This document shows positions 1-7,351 of a stretch of DNA of 8,253 nucleotides, piece by piece. A model generated the notes under the pieces. The model worked only from the letters and a program-made list of their open reading frames with translations, did not search any database and was not told where the DNA came from. Position numbers and translations under genes: made by a program. The DNA is from Lysobacterales bacterium (GTDB taxonomy: Bacteria > Pseudomonadota > Gammaproteobacteria > Xanthomonadales > Rhodanobacteraceae): positions 1-8,253 of the forward strand of contig JAAFHE010000134.1 in the NCBI GenBank assembly GCA_013298265.1, given 5' to 3'. Numbering within the stretch: position 1 is the stretch's first letter; the number at the start of each line of letters is the position of its first letter.

Positions 1-3000
1 GTGCGCACCGGTAATGGCAGCCTGCAGCTGTGGGCGCGGTTGGAAAACGCCGAACCGGTTTCCGCGCACGCGAGGCTTGATCTCAACGGCGTCGAGATCG
101 ACCCGACCACCGAGCACAAGGAGGCCGGCGCCAGGACGATCGGGCTCGCACAACTGCACACGTTCGCGCGCTGGCAGCGCGCGACCAACGGCTGGACGCT
201 GGACGTGGCCGACCTGCGCGCTGCGCGCGCCGCTACCAATCCAGTGGCCTCGGCGCTGAACCTGCGCCGTGACGGTGAGACCTACACGCTATCCGCTCCG
301 ACGCTCGACCTGGCCAGCGTCGCCGCGTTGCTGCCGCTGGCGCCGCAGCAAGCGCCGGAATGGCCTGCGCGCGCGTCACTGCAAGGCCAGTTGCGCGACG
401 TTGCACTGCGCTTTGCGGGCGGGGCTGATTTCTTTGCCAGTGCACGCGTGGACGGCCTGAGCTTTCTCGCCGTGGACAAGGTGCCGGGACTGGCCTCGCT
501 CAGCGGCGAGCTGTATGCCGATCCAACCGCGTTCGTGCTCGACCTGCCGGCGCAGTCGACGACGCTGAACTATGCGCGCAAGTTCCGTCAGCCGGTCACG
601 CTGCCCTATCTGGCCGGGCGCGTCGCCGCGTTTGCACTCGACGGCGGCGGCTGGCGCGTGGAAACCGACGCGCTGGACGTGGACGGCAACGGCTTCGCGC
701 TGCAGCTGCGCGGCGGCGCGGAACTGCTGCCCGACGGCGGCAAGCCACTGCTCGATCTGTACGCGGCCGTGCTGCCCAGCGACGTGCCGGCGGCCAAGCC
801 ACTGTGGCCGATCGGCGACATGTCGCCCAAGGCGATGGACTGGCTCGACCGCGCGCTCGTCGCCGGCACCATCACCGCGGGCCGTGCCGCGATCCACTGT
901 GATCTCGACGACTGGCCGATTCGCAACTATGCCGGCCAGTTCAAGGCGCGTGCCGAGATCAGCGGCCTGATCCTCGACTACAACCCGGCCTGGCCGCGCG
1001 CTGAAGGCGTTGCCGTCGTCGCGGAATTCGTGAACCACAGCATGCACGCGGAAACCAGCGGCGGCCGGGTCCTTGGCATGACGACCCGACGCGCTGTTGC
1101 CGACATCGCCTCGTTCAAGGACACCGTGCTGGCGCTCGATGTGGAAGGCGAGGGCAAGGGCGGGGAACTGCTCGCACTGCTGCATGCCTCGCCGCTGGGG
1201 ACACGATTTGCGAAAGAACTCAAGGGCCTGGAGATCGGCGGCAGGACGCAGGTGAAGTTTCATCTCGACTTGCCGTTCGCGCCCGAGGTACCGAGCACGG
1301 TCAAGGGCGAGATCGACCTCATCGATTCAGCCATCGTGGCGAAGAAATGGGATACCGACTTCGCTCACGCGACCGGCAAGCTGCATTTCAGCGATACGGG
1401 ACTGCGCGCCGGACCGCTCGCGCTGGAGAAGTCCGGCTATCCGGCGGAGTTCTCGCTAGCGATCGGCAGCGATGTCAAAGACGCGGCCAACGCGGTAGAG
1501 GCGCGCCTCGAGGGCAATCTGCCGATGGAGCTGCTGTTCAAGGACGCGACCGTGCTGGAGCCCTGGTGGCCGCGCTTTTCCGGACGGTCCGACTGGACCG
1601 TCCAGGTTGCCGTGCCGCGAGCTGACGCGCCGACGCGGCTGGAGTTGCATTCGGAACTGCGTGGCACCGCGATTGATTTGCCGGCGCCGCTGGATAAACC
1701 CGCTGGCGATGCGATGCCGGTGCGCGTCTCGCTGCAACTGCCGATGGAAGGCAGTCCGCTCACCGTCGCGATCGCCGACGTGCTGCGCCTGCGTGCGCGC
1801 CTGCCCGACGCGCAGCGCGACTTCGCCGGCGCGATTTCGCTGGGCAACACCGTGCCGGAGCAGTTGCCCGACACCGGCCTCAGCGTCAGCGGCCGAGGCC
1901 GCCGGCTGGATCTGTCGGGCTGGTCCGGCATCGGCATAGGCGCAGGCGCCGGTCCGGGACTGCTGCGTTCGGTGGACCTGCGCGCCGACACCGCGACCAT
2001 CGGCAGCCGCGAATTCAGCGATCTCGGCCTCGTGCTCGCACGCCAGCCGGATCAGGTCGGCATCGGCTTCAGCGGGGCGCAGTTGCAGGGCACCTTGCAG
2101 ATACCGACGAGCGACCTGCTCAAGCGTGGGATTACTGCGCAATTTGAACATTTGCACTGGCCCGATCCGCCGCGCCCTCCGGCCGAGGCGCCGGTCGATG
2201 ACACCGATCCCTTCGACGGTGTCGTGCCTTCGACGATTCCGCCGCTGCACCTGTGGATCGGCGATTTCCGTCTCGGCACGGCCACGCTCGGCGAAACCCG
2301 CCTCGAATCGCTGCCGACCGCCGAGGGCATGCGCATCGAAGAGTTCGAGACCCGCTCGGCCGACATGGAAATGCATGTGCGTGGACAATGGAACGGCGAC
2401 GGAAAAAGTCATCGTTCCGACGTGGATCTGGATCTGACCTCCGAAGACATCGGCCGCATGCTCGCCGCGCTCGGTTTCGCCGGACTGTTTGACGGTGGCC
2501 AGACCCTGGCCCATCTCGACGCGCACTGGAACGGTTCGCCCGCGTCGTTTGCGCTATCGCGGCTCGAAGGCAAGCTCAAGCTGACGGTCAACGCCGGTCG
2601 CGTGCTCGATGTGGAGCCGGGCATGGGCCGGCTGTTCGGTCTGTTCTCGGTGCGTGAGATCCCGCGCCGCCTGGCGCTGGATTTCGGTGATTTTTTTCGC
2701 ACCGGCCTGAGCTTCACGTCGATCAACGGCGAGTTTGCGCTCGGCGGCGGCAATGCGAACACCAGCAACCTGCATATCGCCAGCCCCGCGGCCGATATCC
2801 GCATTCGCGGCCGCACCGGGCTCAAGGCGCGCGACTACGACCAGCAGATGGTCGTCACGCCGCGCGTCGGTGGCGCGCTGACCGTGGTCGGCGCACTGGC
2901 CGGCGGTCCCGCGGGCGCGGCGGCCGGACTGGCGGTGCAGACGCTGTTCAACAAGGCCATCAACCAGGTCACGACTGCGCGCTATCACGTCACCGGTAGC

Positions 3001-3156
3001 TGGGAAAAGCCCGACATCACGCTGATCTCGCGCGAAGGCGGCCGCGCACGTGCGCCCGACGCGCCGCCACCGGCGAACAACGCGAACGACGCGGGCGAAC
3101 TGCACGGGCCACCGGTCGAAGCGCCGGTGCTGCAGCCTGGAAGCGAAAAGCGTTGA
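1..3156 (+). CDS. yhdP: YhdP-family AsmA-like envelope protein, 5'-truncated by window edge
   Basis: The frame is open from base 1 to a TGA at 3154-3156, giving 1051 residues. E. coli YhdP has about 1266, so roughly 200 N-terminal residues, including the inner-membrane anchor, should lie upstream; the GTG at base 1 is probably an internal valine. The best family signature is near the C-terminus: a G-R-V-L-D-V-E-P-G-G-R-L segment from about residue 866, followed by REIPRRLALDF and GDFF (to about 899), then a Gly/Ala-rich hydrophobic stretch at about 956-984 and a YHVTGSWEKP block. These closely resemble the end of E. coli YhdP. The middle is repetitive beta-rich sequence expected of AsmA-like lipid-transfer proteins. 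In the family, YhdP, TamB and YdbH move phospholipids from inner to outer membrane. A short Gly/Ala-rich stretch occurs at about 643-653. tldD follows after 106 bp, as in E. coli. Identity is firm; function is by family. Confidence 0.9.
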   Translation: MRTGNGSLQLWARLENAEPVSAHARLDLNGVEIDPTTEHKEAGARTIGLAQLHTFARWQRATNGWTLDVADLRAARAATNPVASALNLRRDGETYTLSAPTLDLASVAALLPLAPQQAPEWPARASLQGQLRDVALRFAGGADFFASARVDGLSFLAVDKVPGLASLSGELYADPTAFVLDLPAQSTTLNYARKFRQPVTLPYLAGRVAAFALDGGGWRVETDALDVDGNGFALQLRGGAELLPDGGKPLLDLYAAVLPSDVPAAKPLWPIGDMSPKAMDWLDRALVAGTITAGRAAIHCDLDDWPIRNYAGQFKARAEISGLILDYNPAWPRAEGVAVVAEFVNHSMHAETSGGRVLGMTTRRAVADIASFKDTVLALDVEGEGKGGELLALLHASPLGTRFAKELKGLEIGGRTQVKFHLDLPFAPEVPSTVKGEIDLIDSAIVAKKWDTDFAHATGKLHFSDTGLRAGPLALEKSGYPAEFSLAIGSDVKDAANAVEARLEGNLPMELLFKDATVLEPWWPRFSGRSDWTVQVAVPRADAPTRLELHSELRGTAIDLPAPLDKPAGDAMPVRVSLQLPMEGSPLTVAIADVLRLRARLPDAQRDFAGAISLGNTVPEQLPDTGLSVSGRGRRLDLSGWSGIGIGAGAGPGLLRSVDLRADTATIGSREFSDLGLVLARQPDQVGIGFSGAQLQGTLQIPTSDLLKRGITAQFEHLHWPDPPRPPAEAPVDDTDPFDGVVPSTIPPLHLWIGDFRLGTATLGETRLESLPTAEGMRIEEFETRSADMEMHVRGQWNGDGKSHRSDVDLDLTSEDIGRMLAALGFAGLFDGGQTLAHLDAHWNGSPASFALSRLEGKLKLTVNAGRVLDVEPGMGRLFGLFSVREIPRRLALDFGDFFRTGLSFTSINGEFALGGGNANTSNLHIASPAADIRIRGRTGLKARDYDQQMVVTPRVGGALTVVGALAGGPAGAAAGLAVQTLFNKAINQVTTARYHVTGSWEKPDITLISREGGRARAPDAPPPANNANDAGELHGPPVEAPVLQPGSEKR

Positions 3157-3262
3157 AGTGTCCGTGCAAGCCGGTCCACCGGGCGCTGTGCTTGCCTGAT
3201 TCTGCCTTGTAGCCTACCGTTCCCGCCCTTATCTCCCGCGCATTGCCTCAGATGGAATCCCG

Positions 3263-4705
3263 ATGAATTCGATGATCGCGCAAGCGAGCGAACGCCTGCT
3301 GCGCCCCGGCGGCCTTTCCACGAACGAATTGGAGCGCGTGTTCGCGCGACTCATGGGGCCGGGCATTGATGCGGCCGATCTGTATTTCCAGCACGCGCGC
3401 TCCGAGCACTGGGTGCTCGAGGACGGCATCGTCAAGGAAGGCAACCATTCCATCGAACAGGGCGTCGGCGTGCGTGCCCTGGCCGGCGAGAAGACCGGTT
3501 TCGCGTATTCCGACGAGATCGTGCTGCCGCAGCTGCTCGAAGCGGCCGGCGCGGCGCGCGCCGTCGCCAAGGCCGGCGCCAACGGCGTGGGCCAGGCGCT
3601 CGCGATGACCAACGGCCGCGCACTGTATCGTCCGGTGGATCCGATCGACAGCCTCGACAGCGCGGGCAAGATCGCGCTGCTGCGTGAGATCGACGCCTTC
3701 GCGCGCGCGCTGGACCCGCGCGTCAGCCAGGTCATCGTCAGCATCGCCGCGGGGCTGGACACCGTGCTTATCGCCGCAGCCGACGGCACGCTCGCGGCCG
3801 ACGTGCGCCCGCTGGTGCGCTTCAACATCCAGATCATCGCCGAGCAGAGCGGCCGTCGCGAAAGCGGCAGCGCGGGCGGCGGCGGCCGCTACGACTATAC
3901 GGAGCTGCTGAGCAACGGCCGCGCCCAGAACTGGGCACGTGAAGCGGTGCGGCTGGCACTGGTCAATCTCGACGCCGTCGACGCGCCGGCCGGCAGCATG
4001 CCGGTGGTGCTCGGGCCGGGCTGGCCCGGTGTGCTGCTGCACGAGGCCGTCGGCCACGGACTCGAAGGCGACTTCAACCGCAAGGGCACGTCGGCGTTCT
4101 CCGGCCGCATCGGTCAGCGCGTCGCCGCGCCCGGTGTGACTGTTGTGGATGATGGTACTTTGCAAGGAAGGCGCGGTTCGCTCAATGTGGACGATGAGGG
4201 CGTGCCGACGCAGAGCACGGTGCTGATCGAAGACGGTATCCTGCGCGGCTACATGCAGGACAAACTCAACGCGCGGCTGACCGGCACCCGTTCGACCGGC
4301 AACGGCCGGCGCGAGTCCTTCGCTCACCTGCCGATGCCGCGCATGACCAATACCTACATGCTGGCCGGTACGCGCGATCCGGCCGAGATCATCCGTTCGG
4401 TCAAGCGCGGCCTGTACGCGGTCAATTTCGGCGGCGGTCAGGTCGACATCACCAACGGACGCTTCACCTTCTCGGCCAGCGAGGCCTACCTGATCGAGGA
4501 CGGCAAGGTCACGCGTCCGGTCAAGGGCGCGACGCTGGTCGGTTCCGGTCCGGAGGTAATGAACCGGATCAGCATGATCGGCAACGACTTGCGTCTGGAC
4601 GAAGGTGTGGGTGTCTGCGGCAAGGAAGGGCAGAGCGTGCCGGTCGGTGTCGGCCAGCCCAGTCTCAAGATCGACGGCATCACCGTAGGTGGGACCGCCG
4701 CGTGA
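3263..4705 (+). CDS. tldD: Metalloprotease TldD, catalytic subunit of TldD/TldE
   Basis: The 480 residues match E. coli TldD (481) almost end to end. The zinc-binding HExxxH motif reads HEAVGH at residues 260-265, inside [18 protein letters not shown]. The likely third ligand is Cys452 in [11 protein letters not shown] near the C-terminus, equivalent to the cysteine ligand known for TldD. Other family blocks are DVRPLV (180-185), GGGGR (205-209), the [20 protein letters not shown] region and [11 protein letters not shown]. Cytoplasmic TldD/TldE degrades unfolded peptides and, in enterobacteria, matures microcin B17 and degrades CcdA; the substrate here is unknown. ATG 3263 is the first ATG after an in-frame TGA at 3197-3199; ATG 3272 is an alternative. 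The ribosome site is weak (GGAA at 3254-3257). A poor promoter candidate is TTGCCT (3192-3197), 17 bp, TACCGT (3215-3220). Co-transcription with yhdP is plausible. The stop lies 16 bp from the convergent darP stop. Confidence 0.97.
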   Translation: MNSMIAQASERLLRPGGLSTNELERVFARLMGPGIDAADLYFQHARSEHWVLEDGIVKEGNHSIEQGVGVRALAGEKTGFAYSDEIVLPQLLEAAGAARAVAKAGANGVGQALAMTNGRALYRPVDPIDSLDSAGKIALLREIDAFARALDPRVSQVIVSIAAGLDTVLIAAADGTLAADVRPLVRFNIQIIAEQSGRRESGSAGGGGRYDYTELLSNGRAQNWAREAVRLALVNLDAVDAPAGSMPVVLGPGWPGVLLHEAVGHGLEGDFNRKGTSAFSGRIGQRVAAPGVTVVDDGTLQGRRGSLNVDDEGVPTQSTVLIEDGILRGYMQDKLNARLTGTRSTGNGRRESFAHLPMPRMTNTYMLAGTRDPAEIIRSVKRGLYAVNFGGGQVDITNGRFTFSASEAYLIEDGKVTRPVKGATLVGSGPEVMNRISMIGNDLRLDEGVGVCGKEGQSVPVGVGQPSLKIDGITVGGTAA

Positions 4706-4721
4706 GCACAGCGCCGCGCTG

Positions 4722-5276
4722 CTACTCCGTGTTGTCGCTGTCGCCTGCGGCGTCGTTGTCGAAAAGTTCGCGCAGTTCGCGGAACAGCTCGCGGAACGCG
4801 TGTGGCGGACGGTTGTCGTGGCGTTCCGCACGCGCCTGGCGCGAGAGCTGGCGCAGGTGCTGGCGATCGGCCGCGGGAAAGAGGTTGAGCAGTTCGGACA
4901 GCGCTTCGTCGCCGTCGTCGATAAGCCGGTCGCGCCAGACTTCCAGCCGGTGCAGCTCGGCGGTTTCGCGGCGCGCGACCTGGCGGTCGTGGTCGAGCGC
5001 GGCGCGGATCGCCGGCAGTTCGTCCTCGTGCCGGCGCATCTGTTTGGCGAGATACCCGATCTGGCGCTTGCGCGCGATGTGCTGGGTGACGAGCCGGGTC
5101 TTTTCCACCTCGTCGCGCAGGTCGTCATCGAGCGGTAGCTGGGCAAGCTGCGCGTCGGTCAGTCCGACCAGGCGCTCGGCGAGATCGAACACGGCCAATG
5201 CGTCCCGGCGGCGCTGGCTTCGGCTGGGCGAATCGTCGCCATCGTCTTCAGGAATTTCGTCGTCGTGTTCGCGCAT
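4722..5276 (-). CDS. darP: Ribosome biogenesis protein DarP (YjgA, DUF615)
   Basis: The gene encodes 184 residues, against 183 for E. coli YjgA/DarP. It starts at ATG 5276-5274 and stops at TAG 4724-4722. The N-terminus is acidic (MREHDDEIPEDDGDD), like the family, and is followed by an alpha-helical, charged body. Conserved blocks include LPLDDDLRDEVE (about 47-58), LEVWRDRLIDDGDEALSELLNLFP (about 111-134), ADRQHLRQLSRQAR (about 136-149) and NRPPHAFRELFRELREL (about 155-171). E. coli DarP associates with pre-50S particles and promotes late large-subunit assembly in the cytoplasm. The frame stays open upstream through antisense pmbA, but protein similarity begins at this ATG. No good Shine-Dalgarno precedes it. 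A weak promoter candidate on this strand is TGGCGA (5334-5329), 17 bp, TATCCT (5311-5306), implying a leader of about 20 nt. It is divergent from pmbA, as in E. coli. Confidence 0.95.
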   Translation of the reverse strand: MREHDDEIPEDDGDDSPSRSQRRRDALAVFDLAERLVGLTDAQLAQLPLDDDLRDEVEKTRLVTQHIARKRQIGYLAKQMRRHEDELPAIRAALDHDRQVARRETAELHRLEVWRDRLIDDGDEALSELLNLFPAADRQHLRQLSRQARAERHDNRPPHAFRELFRELRELFDNDAAGDSDNTE

Positions 5277-5302
5277 GACGTGGGTCAGTGCTGGCAAAGA
5301 AC

Positions 5303-5309
5303 GGAAGGA
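5303..5309 (+). promoter_or_regulatory. Shine-Dalgarno site for pmbA, fixing its GTG start
   Basis: GGAAGGA at 5303-5309 lies 6 nt before GTG 5316-5318. An in-frame TAG at 5310-5312 makes this GTG the first possible start, so site and start support each other. The same bases, read on the minus strand, contribute to the TATCCT that is the candidate -10 of darP. Confidence 0.75.
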
Positions 5310-5315
5310 TAGGCT

Positions 5316-6668
5316 GTGAGTGCGCAGATCGCCACCAAGGATGCAAGCGGGACTGAGCTCGACCGGCTGGCGCAGGTCGCCGAAGATGTACTGCGGCGGT
5401 GCAAGGCCGCTGGCGCGGACGAGGCCGAAGTCGCTGCGAGCGTGGATGTCGGGCTGAGTGTCAGTGTGCGCCTCGGCGAGACCGAGACGATCGAGCACAC
5501 GCGCGACCGTTCGTTCGGCGTAACCGTGTATTTCGGCAAGCGTAAGGGCTCGGCGAGCACGGCCGACCTCAACGCCGATTCCATCGCCACCACGGTGGAG
5601 CAGGCCTGCGCGATCGCACGTTATACCGAAGCCGACCCGGCATCGGGCCTGGCCGACGCAGCACGCATGGCGCGACATTTTCCGGATTTCGATACCTGGC
5701 ATCCCTGGGACATCAGTGTCGAGCGCGCGATCGAGCTTGGCATCGAGATCGAGGATGCCGGCCGCAGCATCGCCGGCATCACCAATTCCGAAGGCGCCTC
5801 GGTACAGGCCGGTCAGGCGCTGGCCGTCTACGCCAATTCGCACGGCTTCACCGGACGCGAGCGCGGTACGCGGCACATGCTCTCGGTATCGCTGCTGGCT
5901 GAAGACGAGGCCGGCATGCAGAGCGATCACTGGTACGACTCGGTGCGCGCGGCGCAGGACTTCGTCCCCGCGGCTCACATCGGCCGCAAGGCCGCCGAGC
6001 GTGTGCTGTCGCGCCTGGGCGCGCAGTCGCTGACGACTCGGCAATGCCCGGTGCTGTTCGCGCCGGAAGTCGCGCGCGGCCTGATCGGTCATCTGCTCAG
6101 CGCGGTCAGCGGCGGCGCACTGTATCGCAAGGCGAGCTTCCTGCTCGATGCGCGCGGCACACGCATCCTGCCCGACTTCGTCGATCTCATCGAAGACCCA
6201 TTCCTGCCGCGTGGCCATGCATCGGCCGCATTCGATGCTGAAGGCGTTGAAACCACGCGCAGCGCGTTGGTCGAAGGCGGCGTGCTGCGGCGTTATCTGC
6301 TGTCGAGCTACTCCGCGCGCCGACTTGGCCTGGAATCCACCGGCAACGCCGGCGGCGTGCACAACCTGATCGTGCGCAGCGGCAGTGACGATTTCGACGC
6401 CATGCTGCGCCGACTCGGTACCGGTTTGCTCGCGACCCAGGTCATGGGGCAGGGGGTCAACGGTGTGACCGGCGACTATTCGCGCGGCGCAGCCGGCTTT
6501 TGGGTCGAGAACGGCGTGATCCAGTATCCGGTCGAGGAGATCACGATCGCGGCCAACCTGCGCGACGTCTACGCCAATATCGTCGCGATCGGCAACGACG
6601 TGGATCCGCGCTCGCACGTGCTGTGCGGCTCGATCCTCGTCGAGCGCATGACCGTCGCCGGGGGCTGA
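5316..6668 (+). CDS. pmbA: PmbA/TldE, non-catalytic partner of TldD
   Basis: The 450 residues equal E. coli PmbA/TldE in length and match it throughout: GVTVYFGKRKGSAS near the N-terminus, YRKASFLLD and SYSARRLGLESTGNAGG centrally, and MGQGVNGVTGDYSRGAAGFWVENG from residue 377. It belongs to the same family as TldD but lacks the metal site. Where TldD has HEAVGH this protein has G258-H-L-L-S-A263, so both zinc histidines and the glutamate are replaced, as expected for TldE. It forms the cytoplasmic heterodimer with TldD that processes peptides such as microcin B17 precursor in enterobacteria. Translation starts at GTG 5316, set by an upstream in-frame TAG and a good ribosome site. Its start is 39 bp from the divergent darP start. 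I could not identify a convincing promoter; it would have to lie within darP. zur follows after 23 bp. Confidence 0.96.
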   Translation: MSAQIATKDASGTELDRLAQVAEDVLRRCKAAGADEAEVAASVDVGLSVSVRLGETETIEHTRDRSFGVTVYFGKRKGSASTADLNADSIATTVEQACAIARYTEADPASGLADAARMARHFPDFDTWHPWDISVERAIELGIEIEDAGRSIAGITNSEGASVQAGQALAVYANSHGFTGRERGTRHMLSVSLLAEDEAGMQSDHWYDSVRAAQDFVPAAHIGRKAAERVLSRLGAQSLTTRQCPVLFAPEVARGLIGHLLSAVSGGALYRKASFLLDARGTRILPDFVDLIEDPFLPRGHASAAFDAEGVETTRSALVEGGVLRRYLLSSYSARRLGLESTGNAGGVHNLIVRSGSDDFDAMLRRLGTGLLATQVMGQGVNGVTGDYSRGAAGFWVENGVIQYPVEEITIAANLRDVYANIVAIGNDVDPRSHVLCGSILVERMTVAGG

Positions 6669-6676
6669 GGTGCCCC

Positions 6677-6685
6677 TGCTATGAT
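6677..6685 (+). promoter_or_regulatory. Extended -10 promoter element of zur
   Basis: TGCTATGAT at 6677-6685 fits the extended -10 consensus TGnTATAAT with one mismatch. No recognisable -35 lies at 16-18 bp spacing, which extended -10 promoters tolerate. The end of the -10 is 6 bp before the zur ATG at 6692, so transcription would start at or next to the A of the ATG. No Shine-Dalgarno occurs at usable distance (the nearest purine run, TGAGG at 6666-6670, is over 20 nt away). Both points suggest a leaderless zur mRNA. A short GGGGC/GCCCC inverted repeat (6661-6665 with 6672-6676) lies just upstream across the pmbA stop. I see no AT-rich Zur-type palindrome here, so autoregulation is not indicated. 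Confidence 0.5.
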
Positions 6686-6691
6686 CCGGCC

Positions 6692-7192
6692 ATGAGCGGC
6701 CCGCACAATCATTCGCACGATGCCGGCCACAAGCACGGCCCGCACGAGCATCGCCACGACGGCGAGTCATTCGTGCGGACGGTCGCCGCAGCCTGCGAAG
6801 CGCGTGGTCTGCGCCTGACGCCACTGCGGCTGCGCGTGCTGGAAATGATCGCCGCGGCCGGCAAGCCGGTGAAAGCCTACGACTTGCTCGATCGCCTCAA
6901 GGACGAACGTGCCGGCGCCGCGCCGCCTACGATCTACCGCGCGCTCGATTTCCTGCTCGAAAATAGCTTTATCCACAAACTCGAATCGATCAACGCCTAC
7001 GTCTCCTGCCATCACCCCGAAGAGGCGCACCAGGTGCCGTTCCTGATCTGCGATGTCTGCGCCAGCGCCACCGAGATCTGCGACGAGGGCGTTGCCGCGC
7101 TGCTCGCGCGGCAGGCACGCGAACATGGATTCAAGCCGCGCGCGCAGACGCTGGAAGTGCATGGCACCTGCGCGAACTGCACGCAGGCCTGA
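6692..7192 (+). CDS. zur: Zinc uptake regulator Zur (Fur family), His-rich N-terminus
   Basis: The 166 residues align with E. coli Zur over the whole core. The DNA-binding winged helix spans about 26-92, including RLTPLRLRVLE and recognition-helix sequence PPTIYRALDFLLE (78-90). The structural zinc site is two CxxC pairs, C120/C123 and C160/C163, with the same 37-residue separation as in E. coli Zur. The regulatory zinc ligands of E. coli (H77, C88, H96, E111) correspond to H95, C106, H113 and E128, so all four are present; this favours Zur over Fur. Zinc-loaded Zur dimers repress zinc-import genes. Unusual is a tail at residues 5-22 with eight histidines (5, 7, 9, 13, 15, 18, 20, 22), absent from E. 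coli Zur. ATG 6692 is chosen because similarity and the promoter fit it; the open frame upstream overlaps pmbA and has no family similarity. Its convergent neighbour is a probable zinc receptor. Confidence 0.94.
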   Translation: MSGPHNHSHDAGHKHGPHEHRHDGESFVRTVAAACEARGLRLTPLRLRVLEMIAAAGKPVKAYDLLDRLKDERAGAAPPTIYRALDFLLENSFIHKLESINAYVSCHHPEEAHQVPFLICDVCASATEICDEGVAALLARQAREHGFKPRAQTLEVHGTCANCTQA

Positions 7193-7245
7193 GTCCGGCT
7201 CGAAGCCGCGGCGGGACAATCCTGGCGCAACGCACGCCGCGCAGG

Positions 7246-7261
7246 CCGTTGTGTTCAACGG
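7246..7261 (+). other. Small hairpin downstream of zur, weak terminator candidate
   Basis: CCGTTG (7246-7251), loop TGTT, CAACGG (7256-7261) forms a perfect 6-bp stem 54 nt after the zur stop. No T-tract follows directly; CTTTT appears only about 10 nt later, at 7271-7275. It may help end or protect the zur transcript, but it does not meet the standard for an intrinsic terminator. No other convincing plus-strand terminator is visible between 7193 and 7425. Confidence 0.25.
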
Positions 7262-7318
7262 TGGAAAGTAGCTTTTGCGACCCGGCATTGCGCGCGCTGC
7301 GCCGATGCTGCCATGGCC

Positions 7319-7350
7319 AAAAATCCCGGGAGCGCTTGCGCGCTCCCGGG
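7319..7350 (-). terminator. Rho-independent terminator of the TonB-dependent receptor gene
   Basis: A perfect 11-bp stem pairs 7325-7335 (CCCGGGAGCGC) with 7340-7350 (GCGCTCCCGGG) around a 4-nt loop. Read on the minus strand, the loop is GCAA, a stable GNRA tetraloop, and the stem is followed by A and then five Ts (the AAAAA at 7319-7323). On the plus strand no T-tract follows. Orientation is therefore for the minus-strand receptor gene, whose stop is about 75 nt upstream in its direction of reading. Confidence 0.88.
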
Positions 7351-7351
7351 G

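Noticed and set aside
1921..1960. Gly/Ala/Ile-rich stretch in yhdP as an inserted domain or repeat
   Set aside because: It is only about 11 residues with no exact DNA repeat, in frame and with the same base composition; a loop of low complexity is sufficient.
376..3105. Several minus-strand frames of 100-360 codons opposite yhdP
   Set aside because: Same explanation: shadows of a GC-rich gene whose plus-strand frame has clear family similarity across its length.
6500..6691. In-frame upstream extension of zur beginning inside pmbA
   Set aside because: The extension is Arg-rich, has no Zur similarity and overlaps the conserved end of pmbA in another frame. ATG 6692 fits both family alignment and promoter.
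6681..6695. Tiny ATG-to-TGA frame overlapping the zur start, similar to that at tldD
   Set aside because: Its ATG lies within the proposed -10 element and so would not be transcribed from that promoter. The similarity to the tldD case is probably chance.
3277..6824. Very long minus-strand open frames opposite tldD and pmbA, one continuing upstream from darP to 6824
   Set aside because: They run antisense to well-recognised genes and arise from third-position G/C bias that removes stop codons. Their translations are Arg/His/Ala-rich with no recognisable family, and darP similarity begins only at its own ATG.
7196..7208. CGGCT-CGA-AGCCG inverted repeat just after zur as a terminator
   Set aside because: The stem is only 5 bp with a 3-nt loop and no T-tract; such repeats are common by chance in GC-rich DNA.
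7325..7350. The strong hairpin as a bidirectional terminator also serving zur
   Set aside because: On the plus strand the stem is followed by GCCGACAG without a T-tract. It could slow plus-strand polymerase, but the sequence supports only the minus-strand role.
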